A stretch of DNA of 64,000 nt from Chitinophaga pinensis. GTDB lineage: Bacteria; Bacteroidota; Bacteroidia; Chitinophagales; Chitinophagaceae. Numbering within the stretch: the stretch's first letter is position 1; each line of letters begins with the position of its first letter. The position numbers and the translations under genes are program-made. This document shows, in pieces, positions 55,243 to 63,796 of this stretch. The stretch lies in contig CALQSB010000014.1 of the NCBI GenBank assembly GCA_943333125.1, forward strand, positions 1 through 64,000. Reading direction: 5' to 3'. The notes beneath the pieces are model-generated. The model was given only the letters and a program-made list of their open reading frames with translations. It had not been told where the DNA came from and did not search any database.

Positions 55243-57015
55243 TTAATTATAGATGCCGTTCTTTTCGCTCAGGCTAATATTTAATATTTTGGAAAAGTAT
55301 ACAGCACCTGCATGAGTTAGGTGTGAACAATCCTGGCTAATAAACGTACAATCAGAAGTAAATACGGGCACTCGATTATCTTTATCGATTATTGCCCCAA
55401 TTAAATCTATATATTTTTTACCCCATTGTTTTTTTAAAGTATTATTTCTTTCAAGAAAATACCGAGTCATAAATGTTCTTTGAAAACAATAATCCTCATC
55501 TCTTTTTTTATTATAAAAGATTCCATTATTTGAACCAAAGTTTTTTGTTCCCACATTCCAAACCTTTTCGGAATCAATGTTATATTTTCTTTCTAAATCA
55601 TGAAAACCATCAATACTTAATTCCGAGAAAAAGATAAACCTTGCTTTTTCAAGTCTATCATTAATATCTGCACAGGCATTAATATCATATACATACGATA
55701 TTTCGATTTGATTTCCTGATTGAGATTCTAATAAAATATTTGCAAAGTCACGGGCAAAACTATTTCCAATTACCAAAACTTTTGTTTTTTCATTGGTTGT
55801 AAATTTTTTATCTAAGTCATAAATTTTTGCATTGTATTCAATATGTATATTTCTCTTGCCGCTACCATGATTTAATTTTTTCTCCGATTTATTGATTTCT
55901 AATTCTGGAACATTTCTAACTATGCCTCCTATAGAATACAAATAATATGAAACAATACAGGTAAATAAAAAAACAAAACCAGAAATCTGTAATAAAAATT
56001 TTGTGTTGATTCGATTCTTGTCTCTGAAAGGCTGTTCGATTATAAAATATGAAAATATGGACAGAAGAAAAATAATTACAAAAAAGTAAATCGATTCTAT
56101 AACGCCAGGTTTATCAACAAAACAGTAGCGCATGTAAGCCAAAACAATTTGATGCCACATGTATAGGCTAAAACTGATTTTACCAATTCCAACCATAATT
56201 TTATTTTCTAAAAACAAAGAGCCTATTTTATTTTTATTATCAGAAATCAATAATCCAATCGAAAAAAGCACTACCAAAATAAGTTTAATTTCAGCGATTA
56301 AATGAAAATCAAATAGCAAAATAAATAAAAGAAACAAGGTCATTAAAACTTTGTATCTGGCGTTGATAAGCCGATCCTTACAAATAATATAACCAATACC
56401 GCCAAACGATAATTCAAAAAACCGAAACTGAATGGAATAAAATTTATCTGCAGGATTAGTTGAAAAAACAAACAACAAAAGAGAGATTAATGCCAGTATA
56501 AATAATACAGGTAAAATTAATCGACTTCTTTTCTTATCAAGCAGAATAAACAGCAGGGGGAATATTAAATAAAACTGTTCCTCAATACCAAGGCTCCAGG
56601 TGTGCATTAAAGGCTTATATTCATTAGCGATAGCCCAATAGTTACCAGAAGTAATTAATAAAAGAATGTTGTTTGCAAAAACATTTGTAGCAAATACAGA
56701 TTGACATAAATTTTCAAAGTCATCAGGAAGCATTACAAATAAACCGATAATCAGGGCGGTTAAAGAAGTAAACAGAACCAGCGGAATTATTCTTCTAATT
56801 CTTCTTAAATAAAAACCAAGTATTGAAAATTGATTTCCGAGAACATCATTGTAAGCTATTTTGGTTATCAGGTAGCCGCTTATTGCAAAAAAAACATCAA
56901 CACCAAGATATCCATTTGGAAGAAACCCAAGATGAAAAAGGATTACAGCCATAACCGCAATAGCCCTTAGTCCATCAATGTCTTTTCGATAATCTGTTAT
57001 TTTTATTTTGTTCAT
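55243..57015 (-). CDS. Acyltransferase 3 / SGNH-domain membrane protein (OafA-like)
   Basis: 590 residues. The N-terminal part has the acyltransferase-3 pattern: DYRKDIDGLRAIAVMAVILFHL, GYLGVDVFFAISGYLITK and SLGIEEQFYLIFPLLF, with about ten membrane helices to residue 375. A periplasmic SGNH-like hydrolase domain follows (about 410-580), with KVLVIGNSFARDF and the terminal Asp/His pair in DCSHLTHAG. Proteins of this kind O-acetylate cell-surface glycans such as LPS O-antigen. The gene stands alone. Confidence 0.9.
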   Translation of the reverse strand: MNKIKITDYRKDIDGLRAIAVMAVILFHLGFLPNGYLGVDVFFAISGYLITKIAYNDVLGNQFSILGFYLRRIRRIIPLVLFTSLTALIIGLFVMLPDDFENLCQSVFATNVFANNILLLITSGNYWAIANEYKPLMHTWSLGIEEQFYLIFPLLFILLDKKRSRLILPVLFILALISLLLFVFSTNPADKFYSIQFRFFELSFGGIGYIICKDRLINARYKVLMTLFLLFILLFDFHLIAEIKLILVVLFSIGLLISDNKNKIGSLFLENKIMVGIGKISFSLYMWHQIVLAYMRYCFVDKPGVIESIYFFVIIFLLSIFSYFIIEQPFRDKNRINTKFLLQISGFVFLFTCIVSYYLYSIGGIVRNVPELEINKSEKKLNHGSGKRNIHIEYNAKIYDLDKKFTTNEKTKVLVIGNSFARDFANILLESQSGNQIEISYVYDINACADINDRLEKARFIFFSELSIDGFHDLERKYNIDSEKVWNVGTKNFGSNNGIFYNKKRDEDYCFQRTFMTRYFLERNNTLKKQWGKKYIDLIGAIIDKDNRVPVFTSDCTFISQDCSHLTHAGAVYFSKILNISLSEKNGIYN

Positions 57016-57186
57016 TAGAACTTCTCAAATATCAGTAAATATAAGTCAGAATACCCCAGACTGTTTTAGGGCGTTAATACTTAATTAGAATAATTGTATG
57101 CTTTTAAATTTTGCTTTTCCATAAATAAAACAGGCATTAATTATATCAATCTGTTTTCGGTTGATGACAGATACCGGCTACGTTTT

Positions 57187-57705
57187 TTAAAGATCCATTT
57201 TCATCATGATGTCTGTTTGATTATCATTGCCCAACTTGAAGATATGTTTATCAAACTCAATAAATCCGTTTTTCTTGTAGAAGTTTATTGCCCGCAGATT
57301 TTTCTCCCATACGCCCAGCCATAAATAGCCCGCATTTTTCTGTTTAGCTATGTCAAGAGCCTTTTCATATAAAAGCTGCCCGACTTTCTTTCCGTGAAAT
57401 TCAATCAACACATAAATACGTTCTATTTCAATAGCATTATTTTCTTTAAGTTCTGTTTGTGCCGAACCAAAATTTATTTTCAAATAACCAATTATATTTT
57501 TAGAAATAGTTGCAAAATAAAACGCAGAGTCTGGGTTTGTCAATTCTGCTGTTAATTTATCAATGGTAAATCCTTCTTCTAAATACTTTTGCATATTTTC
57601 TTCGGTGTTGCCATCTGCAAATGTTTCAAAAAAAGTTTGTCTGCCAATAATTTGTAATGCCGTTATTTCTTCAAGACCAATTTTATTAATTACAATTTCA
57701 TCCAT
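57187..57705 (-). CDS. GNAT acetyltransferase, PaiA-like
   Basis: 172 residues. A full GNAT fold: IIGRQTFFETFADGNTEENMQKYL at the start, the acetyl-CoA loop in HGKKVGQLLYEKALDIA and LWLGVWEKNLRAINFYKKNGF near the end. The N-terminal pattern resembles PaiA, which acetylates polyamines in Bacillus. The substrate is inferred only. Not clearly linked to neighbours. Confidence 0.85.
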   Translation of the reverse strand: MDEIVINKIGLEEITALQIIGRQTFFETFADGNTEENMQKYLEEGFTIDKLTAELTNPDSAFYFATISKNIIGYLKINFGSAQTELKENNAIEIERIYVLIEFHGKKVGQLLYEKALDIAKQKNAGYLWLGVWEKNLRAINFYKKNGFIEFDKHIFKLGNDNQTDIMMKMDL

Positions 57706-57812
57706 AAGTATTCTTTTTTTAAAAGATTATCGCAGACAGATTAAAAGCCCATCAAAAATTCAAACCTTATTTTTTTAGGAGATTTTTAATTAATTAAATC
57801 AAAAATTATTTA

Positions 57813-58532
57813 TTACGGTTTAATTAGAGCAACAGCATCAAGAATTCCGTCGTTATAAATATTAAGCACGATGTTTTGTCCTTGTATATAACCATCTCCA
57901 GTGACAAAGAATCCAAGGTGAGTCAGAGGCTGCATCGTAAAGGTTTGCGCCTGACAGTTAAAGTTTAGTACTACAGGAAAGGTGGTCAAATTATTCACAA
58001 CAAGTTGCCCCTGATCATTATAAGCGCAATTAATATTTTTGTTTAATAAAATTCCATTAATCTGATAGGTGATTTCACCATTAAGATAATTGCGATAATT
58101 GTAAGCACAGTTAGGCGCATAAACAAGTTGAATATTTTTAGTCTGAGAGGCATTATTATTTACGTTAAAAACAGCAACCGTTAACTGACATGGATATATA
58201 CCAGGAACGGCATTGTTTTGATAGAAATTAATATTGAAGAAGCGTTCTTGATTAGAAGGAATTACAAGTTGCTGGCTTCCGTCAGAAAATGAGCCGTTTA
58301 AGCCTGTTAAGCTGGCACCAAATTCATAGTTCCCTGAATTTTGAACCGCTACAGCAAGTTGTTTAGAACCAGTATATTCAAACGTAAGTGTGTCTGGGGC
58401 GGTAAATGAAAAAACCACATTTTGCGAATTCTCATTATTATTATTTTTTTTGCAGGACTGAATCCCAATAATAAATCCAATTGCTAATATCCAGCTAAAA
58501 GACCACATTATTTTTTTAATAAACTTTATCAT
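57813..58532 (-). CDS. Hypothetical lipoprotein
   Basis: 239 residues from the ATG at 58532 (MIKFIKKIMWSFSWILAIG); the track start at 58664 adds 44 residues before this signal peptide, so I reject it. The lipobox is IGIQSC. The mature part is beta-rich and Asn-rich, with FSFTAPDTLTFEYTGSKQ (Ig-like) and CAYNYRNYLNGEITYQING. No family recognised beyond a general lipoprotein. Probable surface or periplasmic location. Confidence 0.7.
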   Translation of the reverse strand: MIKFIKKIMWSFSWILAIGFIIGIQSCKKNNNNENSQNVVFSFTAPDTLTFEYTGSKQLAVAVQNSGNYEFGASLTGLNGSFSDGSQQLVIPSNQERFFNINFYQNNAVPGIYPCQLTVAVFNVNNNASQTKNIQLVYAPNCAYNYRNYLNGEITYQINGILLNKNINCAYNDQGQLVVNNLTTFPVVLNFNCQAQTFTMQPLTHLGFFVTGDGYIQGQNIVLNIYNDGILDAVALIKP

Positions 58533-58666
58533 AAAAAATTTTTCACAAAAATAGCGCAATTGTTGGCACGATTGGTTGTTAGATAAGTAATTAGTATACC
58601 CAATAAAAAAAACAATCGGTCTGAAATTAATTACAAACACCAATTTTGATTTACAGCGTATCATTA

Positions 58667-59245
58667 CTATTCACTTAAACCCTTACCACCCATAATTTGG
58701 GGTATACATTTCTCAATTCTTGAGGACCGGGTTTTGGATTGTTTTGGTGCGGTAAAAAAAAGATTGTAGGCTCTTTGTCTCCCGGGGGTTAATGTATCAA
58801 AAGCAATTTTAAGCGAAGGATTTTCTTTTAATTTATTTTCAAATTCTTCAGGAAAGATAAGCCTGGTATTCTTATTAAGGGTTGTTTTTTTTCCCGATCT
58901 TTCCAAATCAATAGCTTCGTTGATATATTTTTTCAGGACGGGTTCCAAATTTTTAATTTCTTCAATGTTAGTAAATCTAATCTGTCGTCCCGCCTGAACA
59001 TTAATGGTTTGTTGGATTAAAATATGATTAGCGTCTTTTAGTAATACGCCTTTCACAAACAAAATCGCACAATAATTTTTAAAGGCATGAATTAAAACAA
59101 TATTGCTATTTTGGGCTGTGTAACAAGGAACACCCCATTTTAATTCTTCGGTTAAATTACAGTCGAGAAGAATCTGTCTCAGCGTCTTTAATTCGTCCTG
59201 CCAGCTTTTTGCTTTATTAAAATAAAAATCAACGTTGGTATTCAT
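58667..59245 (-). CDS. DUF1801 / YdeI-OmdA family protein
   Basis: 192 residues. The N-terminus has the DUF1801 core (WQDELKTLRQILLDCNLTEELKWGVPCYT and IVLIHAFKNYCAILFVKGVLLKD). The end (FDTLTPGRQRAYNLFFTAPKQSKTRSSRIEKCIP) matches the OmdA/YdeI-type C-terminal segment linked to bacteriocin or peptide resistance in some bacteria. Both halves are intact. Cytosolic; role inferred from family. Confidence 0.87.
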   Translation of the reverse strand: MNTNVDFYFNKAKSWQDELKTLRQILLDCNLTEELKWGVPCYTAQNSNIVLIHAFKNYCAILFVKGVLLKDANHILIQQTINVQAGRQIRFTNIEEIKNLEPVLKKYINEAIDLERSGKKTTLNKNTRLIFPEEFENKLKENPSLKIAFDTLTPGRQRAYNLFFTAPKQSKTRSSRIEKCIPQIMGGKGLSE

Positions 59246-59413
59246 TCTGCATTTATCAATTGTTAACTTTCCCTGGTTGGTAAAAGCCTACTCTTCTGGT
59301 TCTTTATGATTTTAAGTAAATATCTTTTGTTGAGTATCAAATATATAAGAATTTATTTTTTATACAAACGCAGTGATGTTTTTTTAAAGCCTATTGTAAT
59401 TAATCACCATTTT

Positions 59414-60202
59414 TTATTCTGTCCAGAAATTTCCAATGGAATATGTTTTTGCCTGACCGCCTATTATAACTCTGTCGCCCTCGTCATTGCAAAAAAGTTT
59501 TCCCGCTCGTTCAGAAATCTGAATGGCAATTAATTCTTTTTTATTAAGTCGTTGCGCCCATAAAGGTATTAAGGAGCAATGAGCCGAACCAGTAACCGAG
59601 TCTTCCAGAATTGAGGCTTGTGGGGTAAAAAATCTTGATACAAAATCACAAGAATCTCCTTTTGCGGTTACGATAACTCCGCCAGGGTCAAGATTTATTT
59701 GATCAAAAATTTGTCGGTTAATTTTTATGTTTTGGATTTCTTCTTCTGTTTCATAAACCAGCACATAATCTCTGGACTTTAAAACTTCTTTTGGCTGAAT
59801 GCTTAAAGCTTTTGAAATAATATCCGGCAAACTGCTTTCTATTGGCATTCTTGAAGGAAAGTTCAGATAATAAAAATCATTTTCTGCCGAAACAATTAAA
59901 TCGCCGCTAAGGGTTTCAAAAATAATTTTATTGTTTTTGTAATTAAGAATGGTCTTTAAGCAATGTGATGTGGCAAGAGTAGCGTGTCCACATAAATCTA
60001 TTTCGATTTCAGGAGAGAACCAGCGTAAATGAATTTTTTCTCCATTATCCACAAAAAAAGCAGTTTCGGCAACAGCGTTTTCTTTTGCAATTTTCAATAA
60101 AAGATCATCAGGCAACCAATGATTCAAAGGCACAACACAAGCCGGATTTCCTCCAAATGTTTTGTCTGTAAAAGCGTCTATTTGAAAAAGGTCTAGTTTC
60201 AA
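59414..60202 (-). CDS. PhzF family isomerase-like protein
   Basis: 262 residues, normal for PhzF. FQIDAFTDKTFGGNPACVVPL at the start, AVAETAFFV with its catalytic Glu and the DLCGHATLATSHCL motif, and SVTGSAHCSLIPLW near the end are conserved. The family isomerises or epimerises small molecules and is named from phenazine biosynthesis, but no other phenazine genes are here. It lies 28 bp after the GH125 gene on the same strand, possibly cotranscribed. Confidence 0.92.
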   Translation of the reverse strand: MKLDLFQIDAFTDKTFGGNPACVVPLNHWLPDDLLLKIAKENAVAETAFFVDNGEKIHLRWFSPEIEIDLCGHATLATSHCLKTILNYKNNKIIFETLSGDLIVSAENDFYYLNFPSRMPIESSLPDIISKALSIQPKEVLKSRDYVLVYETEEEIQNIKINRQIFDQINLDPGGVIVTAKGDSCDFVSRFFTPQASILEDSVTGSAHCSLIPLWAQRLNKKELIAIQISERAGKLFCNDEGDRVIIGGQAKTYSIGNFWTE

Positions 60203-60230
60203 AATTGTTTATTTACTGTAAAAACTAAAT

Positions 60231-61766
60231 CTATACAAGGTTAATTTTTAATAACTCAGGCTTCTCGTTATACAGATGCAAAATCAGTTCACCAAAAATT
60301 GTATTTGCCCAAGCAAACCAGCTTCTGGAAAAATCTTTTGGATTATCTACATTAAATGATTCATGTATAAATCCGGTGTCGGCATGGGTTTTCTTCAGCA
60401 TGGTTAAACATTCAATAATCTCTTTATTATCATTGCTGGTAAGCGCTTGCATTACCAAACCTAAAGGCCATATTTTTTTTTCGCCAACATGTGGCCCGCC
60501 AATTCCCTTAGCAAACTTTCCTACATTAAACCAAGGATTAGATTCACTCAATGAAAACTTTCTGGTGTTTAGGTATAATTCATCATCAGATTTACAGTAA
60601 CCAATATAAGGTATAGAAAGCAGGTTGGGAACATTGGCATCATCCATAAACAGTGCATTTCCAAAACCATCGATTTCAAGCGGGTAGATGTTACCGGCAG
60701 TTTGGTGATGAAGTATTGCATGTTGTTTTATAGCCAGGTCTAATTCAGCAGAAAATTGTTTACATTCATTAGCCGTGTCGGAATCATGTAAAACAGTTTC
60801 AAAAATTGCTGCAAGCTGTTGCAAGGAAACAATGGCAAACATATTTGAAGAAATCAAAAATGGGAAAATGGTGGAATCGTCAGAAGGACGAAACATAGAA
60901 TGAATAAGTCCAATTTTTTTTGTTGGATTACCATATCCACTTCCAAATTGAGTATCGGTAGGACTTGCGGCAGACCGTTGAAAATGATAGGGTCCTTTAT
61001 TGTGGACGCGCTGTTGATCTCTGAAAGTTTTTATGATCAACTTCATAGCATCTTGCCAGCTCTTGTTGAATATGGAGGTGTCACCAGTTTGTTTCCAATA
61101 GCCATGAGCCAAACGAATAACATAACATAGTGAATCAATTTCCCATTTACATTCATGAACACCGGGCTTCATGGTAGTATAATCATCTTTCCATTCGCTA
61201 ATGCGTTTTGGATCGTTGTAAAAAGCGTTGGCGTAAGGTTCGAGCAGCACGAATTCACTTTGTTTGGCTATCACACCTTTTAATAATTTTTTCAATTTCT
61301 CATCATTATTAGCCAGAGAAAGATACGGCCATACTTGGGCGGAAGAATCCCGGAGCCACATGGCATCAATATCTCCTGTGATTACATACGTAAAAGGATC
61401 GCCATTTATTTCTGTGTAGGTTACGGTAGTATCCAGTGTGTTAGGAAAACAATTTTCAAACATCCATGCCAGCTCTTTGTCGGCCATAACCGATTTTATT
61501 TTGACAATAGTTTCTTCGACAGCGTTGCTAGTAAATTTTCTTTTTCCTGGCTCGGGACGCATGGAGATAAAAGAACCATCAGTTAACCGAATTGGTTTAT
61601 CATGTAAAACATTATTTGTTGAATTATTAAGTAAGTCAGCATTTTTTTGTTTGTCTTTTTCTGAAGAAAGTAGCTCCAGTTTTGAATTAGCAAAAGTTGA
61701 AATACCATTTACTAATAAGAAAGAACCGATTCCGGCTTTTTTAATAAAGTCTCTACGATGAGGCAT
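60231..61766 (-). CDS. Glycoside hydrolase family 125 exo-alpha-1,6-mannosidase, exported
   Basis: 511 residues. The start MPHRRDFIKKAGIGSFLL has a twin-arginine-like signal. GH125 features: YVITGDIDAMWLRDSSAQVWPYLSLANND (catalytic Asp region), KPGVHECKWEIDSLCYVIRLAHGYW, FGSGYGNPTKKIGLIHSMFRPSDDSTIFPFLI and IHESFNVDNPKDFSRSWFAWAN. The family removes terminal alpha-1,6-mannose without metal. The likely role is trimming of glycans such as those from yeast or plant material. No other carbohydrate-use genes are adjacent. Confidence 0.92.
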   Translation of the reverse strand: MPHRRDFIKKAGIGSFLLVNGISTFANSKLELLSSEKDKQKNADLLNNSTNNVLHDKPIRLTDGSFISMRPEPGKRKFTSNAVEETIVKIKSVMADKELAWMFENCFPNTLDTTVTYTEINGDPFTYVITGDIDAMWLRDSSAQVWPYLSLANNDEKLKKLLKGVIAKQSEFVLLEPYANAFYNDPKRISEWKDDYTTMKPGVHECKWEIDSLCYVIRLAHGYWKQTGDTSIFNKSWQDAMKLIIKTFRDQQRVHNKGPYHFQRSAASPTDTQFGSGYGNPTKKIGLIHSMFRPSDDSTIFPFLISSNMFAIVSLQQLAAIFETVLHDSDTANECKQFSAELDLAIKQHAILHHQTAGNIYPLEIDGFGNALFMDDANVPNLLSIPYIGYCKSDDELYLNTRKFSLSESNPWFNVGKFAKGIGGPHVGEKKIWPLGLVMQALTSNDNKEIIECLTMLKKTHADTGFIHESFNVDNPKDFSRSWFAWANTIFGELILHLYNEKPELLKINLV

Positions 61767-61894
61767 AATTGAAAATTAAAAAATAATTAAAATATTCGTT
61801 TGATTTTATAAAAAAATACAATTGTTATTGCAGTCAATTAATGGAATATTGATTTGTTCACAAATATTCATTGTATGACCCATTCTGCCGAAAA

Positions 61895-62425
61895 TTAGTT
61901 TTTTAATTCATCTTGTCTTGTAAAATAATAATTTAATCTGTAATCCCAACTTGTTTGATTTCCGTTTGGATAGTAACCACCCAGTGAAATGATCAGGTAT
62001 TTATTATTTTTTGTCATTACCATCGGTCCATTAATGACATTACCGACACTGTCTTTTATAAATCTAGAATCGTCCAGGTAAAACAATTTTTTCAATGATG
62101 ATGTGGTAAAAATGTCATTTCCTTTTCGCAAAACATTTATATGGTTGAAATCAGTTCTGAACATTTTGACGCCTGATGAGGAGCCATTAGAACCAATTAC
62201 CGTTTGCCAGCCCTTTTTGTAAGAGCAGATGTATTTCCATTTAAAATCATTGTTTACAGCATGGGTTATCGAATCTAAATTCGAAACCCTAGAATCAATA
62301 TTTTTTATAGTAAACATATATTGATTGATAGCAAGCGTATTGATTATCAAGCTGTCGTTGTTGTCGAATTGGGAATAACAGTTTTGAAAGGAAAATAAAA
62401 AAACAAACAATAGAATTGTTTTCAT
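61895..62425 (-). CDS. Hypothetical exported protein
   Basis: 176 residues. A signal peptide (MKTILLFVFLFSFQNCYSQ) precedes a short beta-rich protein with SSGVKMFRTDFNHINVLRKG, KNKYLIISLGGYYPNG and SWDYRLNYYF near the end. No family recognised. It stands alone, 129 bp past the GH125 start. Confidence 0.6.
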   Translation of the reverse strand: MKTILLFVFLFSFQNCYSQFDNNDSLIINTLAINQYMFTIKNIDSRVSNLDSITHAVNNDFKWKYICSYKKGWQTVIGSNGSSSGVKMFRTDFNHINVLRKGNDIFTTSSLKKLFYLDDSRFIKDSVGNVINGPMVMTKNNKYLIISLGGYYPNGNQTSWDYRLNYYFTRQDELKN

Positions 62426-62452
62426 GTGTGTATTTTTATTTTACATTATTGC

Positions 62453-62541
62453 CACATGTTATGCCCTTGAATACTCCCCGAAATTTCGGGGCACGCTATC
62501 CTTGGTTGGTAAGAGGTTTTCTCTTATGGGCATTTTATGTG
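62453..62541. other. Three-stem fold-back structure, unknown role
   Basis: CACATGTTATGCCC (62453-62466) pairs, with a 3-base bubble, with GGGCATTTTATGTG (62528-62541). Inside lie a perfect palindrome CCCCGAAATTTCGGGG (62476-62491) and a TAAGAG/CTCTTA hairpin (62510-62526). The whole could form a three-way junction. It sits in the 235-bp gap before the orphan at 61895 and lacks a T-run for termination. Confidence 0.5.
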
Positions 62542-62660
62542 TTAATATTTATTGTTTTTGGTGACACGGTATAGCATTTATTAGTGAAAGATAAGAATTA
62601 TAGGATAGAAAAGTTGGATGGATAATCGGGTTGCGAAAAAACATTAATTAACTCATAATA

Positions 62661-63092
62661 TTAAAAATCCAAACCTGCTTCCAAATCAATTTTTATCATC
62701 TCGTTGTTTCTGAAATTCTGCAAACTACCGACTTCGCTTCCTGAAACTGCTTTTATTTCTGTTCTTTTATTGTTTTTATCAATCACAATAATTCCACTTG
62801 ATAGGGATTCGTCTTCGGCGCTGTAAGACGAATAGATGATATAATGAAAACCGGCGTTATCAAAAAACAAATTATCAATATCAATACCCGCATTTTCTTT
62901 ACCGCCGTCAACCGAAGACCATTTTTGATTTTCTTTTTTGAACAGCACCGTGCTTCCTGTGCCGCAAAGTCCGGGACATAAATTTCTGATCATCATGATG
63001 GCATTCTTTCTGTCTTTTGAAAATAAAGGAACAGAAAAACAAAACGAGATCTTATTGATTAACGTTATTAACCACCCTAATCGGAGTAATCG
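62661..63092 (-). pseudogene. 5'-truncated ORF of unknown exported-family protein
   Basis: The track ORF starts at 62996, but the same frame is open upstream to an in-frame TAG at 63093. The extra segment reads sensibly as LINKISFCFSVPLFSKDRKNAIMMIRN, continuing into LCPGLCGTGSTVLFKKENQKWS. It has no ATG, GTG or TTG before that stop, so the start seems to be lost, perhaps by a deletion that abuts the small isomerase-like gene it overlaps. The pattern of SxPLFS, CGTG and KW resembles a Bacteroidota secreted repeat-less family I cannot name. A short functional gene from 62996 is the alternative. Confidence 0.5.
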
Positions 63093-63324
63093 CTATTTTC
63101 ATAAAAGGATAGTAAGGTAATATAGAAAGCTTTGCATGAACATCATCTTGGTCATTCGCCATCACCACCATGTATATACCCGACATATCGAGCTTTATGA
63201 AATTATCAACAATCGTTCCATCGCTTTCCAATACTTTAACCAACCTCTGTTCTTCGGGAAGTAGTTTCATTCTTGTTTCGGTGTCTAATCCTTCTAAAAG
63301 GATATCAATCATAAATTTTTTCAT
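63052..63324 (-). CDS. Small muconolactone isomerase-like/YciI-like protein
   Basis: 90 residues. The compact pattern, with MKKFMIDILLEGLD, a central GTIVDNFIKLDMSGIYMVVMANDQDDVHAKLSILPYYPFMKI and a short end, fits ferredoxin-like dimeric alpha/beta barrels of the muconolactone isomerase/YciI kind. It is too short and divergent to assign a reaction. The 3' end overlaps the open frame of the truncated ORF. Confidence 0.55.
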   Translation of the reverse strand: MKKFMIDILLEGLDTETRMKLLPEEQRLVKVLESDGTIVDNFIKLDMSGIYMVVMANDQDDVHAKLSILPYYPFMKIAITPIRVVNNVNQ

Positions 63325-63390
63325 CGTATAAATTGAATAAGGTTTAATAAATACATTTTTGTAAAATTAATCATCATTATAACATTTGTT

Positions 63391-63642
63391 TCATTTTCTT
63401 TTTTTAAGAAAAGCAAGATTACTCTTAACTAAAATGATCGTCCAAAAAACCAAAAAGCCAAGCCCCAAAGGAAAGGTAATCAACGCCAACCATGGAACAG
63501 CACCAAAGATACCGTTACCTTCATGAGCCCTGCGTCCGGTTATGATTTCCTGCAGATACATTCCGCCAAATCCCACAATGACGGGAATCATAGCCACAAT
63601 AAGAATAACCACATAAACCACAAGGATTTTTAAAAACCCCAA
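63391..63642 (-). CDS. Hypothetical membrane protein, two helices
   Basis: 83 residues from a TTG at 63642. Two hydrophobic helices (ILVVYVVILIVAMIPVIVGFGGMY and WLALITFPLGLGFLVFWTIILV) flank a short loop with RRAHEGNGIFG. No family recognised. The frame is open for about 20 more codons upstream (SDEQIKNVCRSPLGF) without a good start. A nearby ATG (about 63710) opens another frame with MFELPPTS, so a frameshift or sequencing error near 63690 is possible. Confidence 0.5.
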   Translation of the reverse strand: MGFLKILVVYVVILIVAMIPVIVGFGGMYLQEIITGRRAHEGNGIFGAVPWLALITFPLGLGFLVFWTIILVKSNLAFLKKRK

Positions 63643-63796
63643 AGGGCTTCTGCAAACGTTTTTAATTTGTTCATCCGAATTTGATGAGACGTTGGTGGAA
63701 GCTCAAACATGGTTATTGGTTGAATTGTTAGATTAAAATAAATCAATCAAAAAAAGAAAGGATTCACTTTTATTAGGGATTATTTTCTCCACCGAC

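Noticed and set aside
59306-59533. Plus-strand ORF near the PhzF gene end
   Set aside because: No conserved pattern; it overlaps the PhzF 3' end in antisense.
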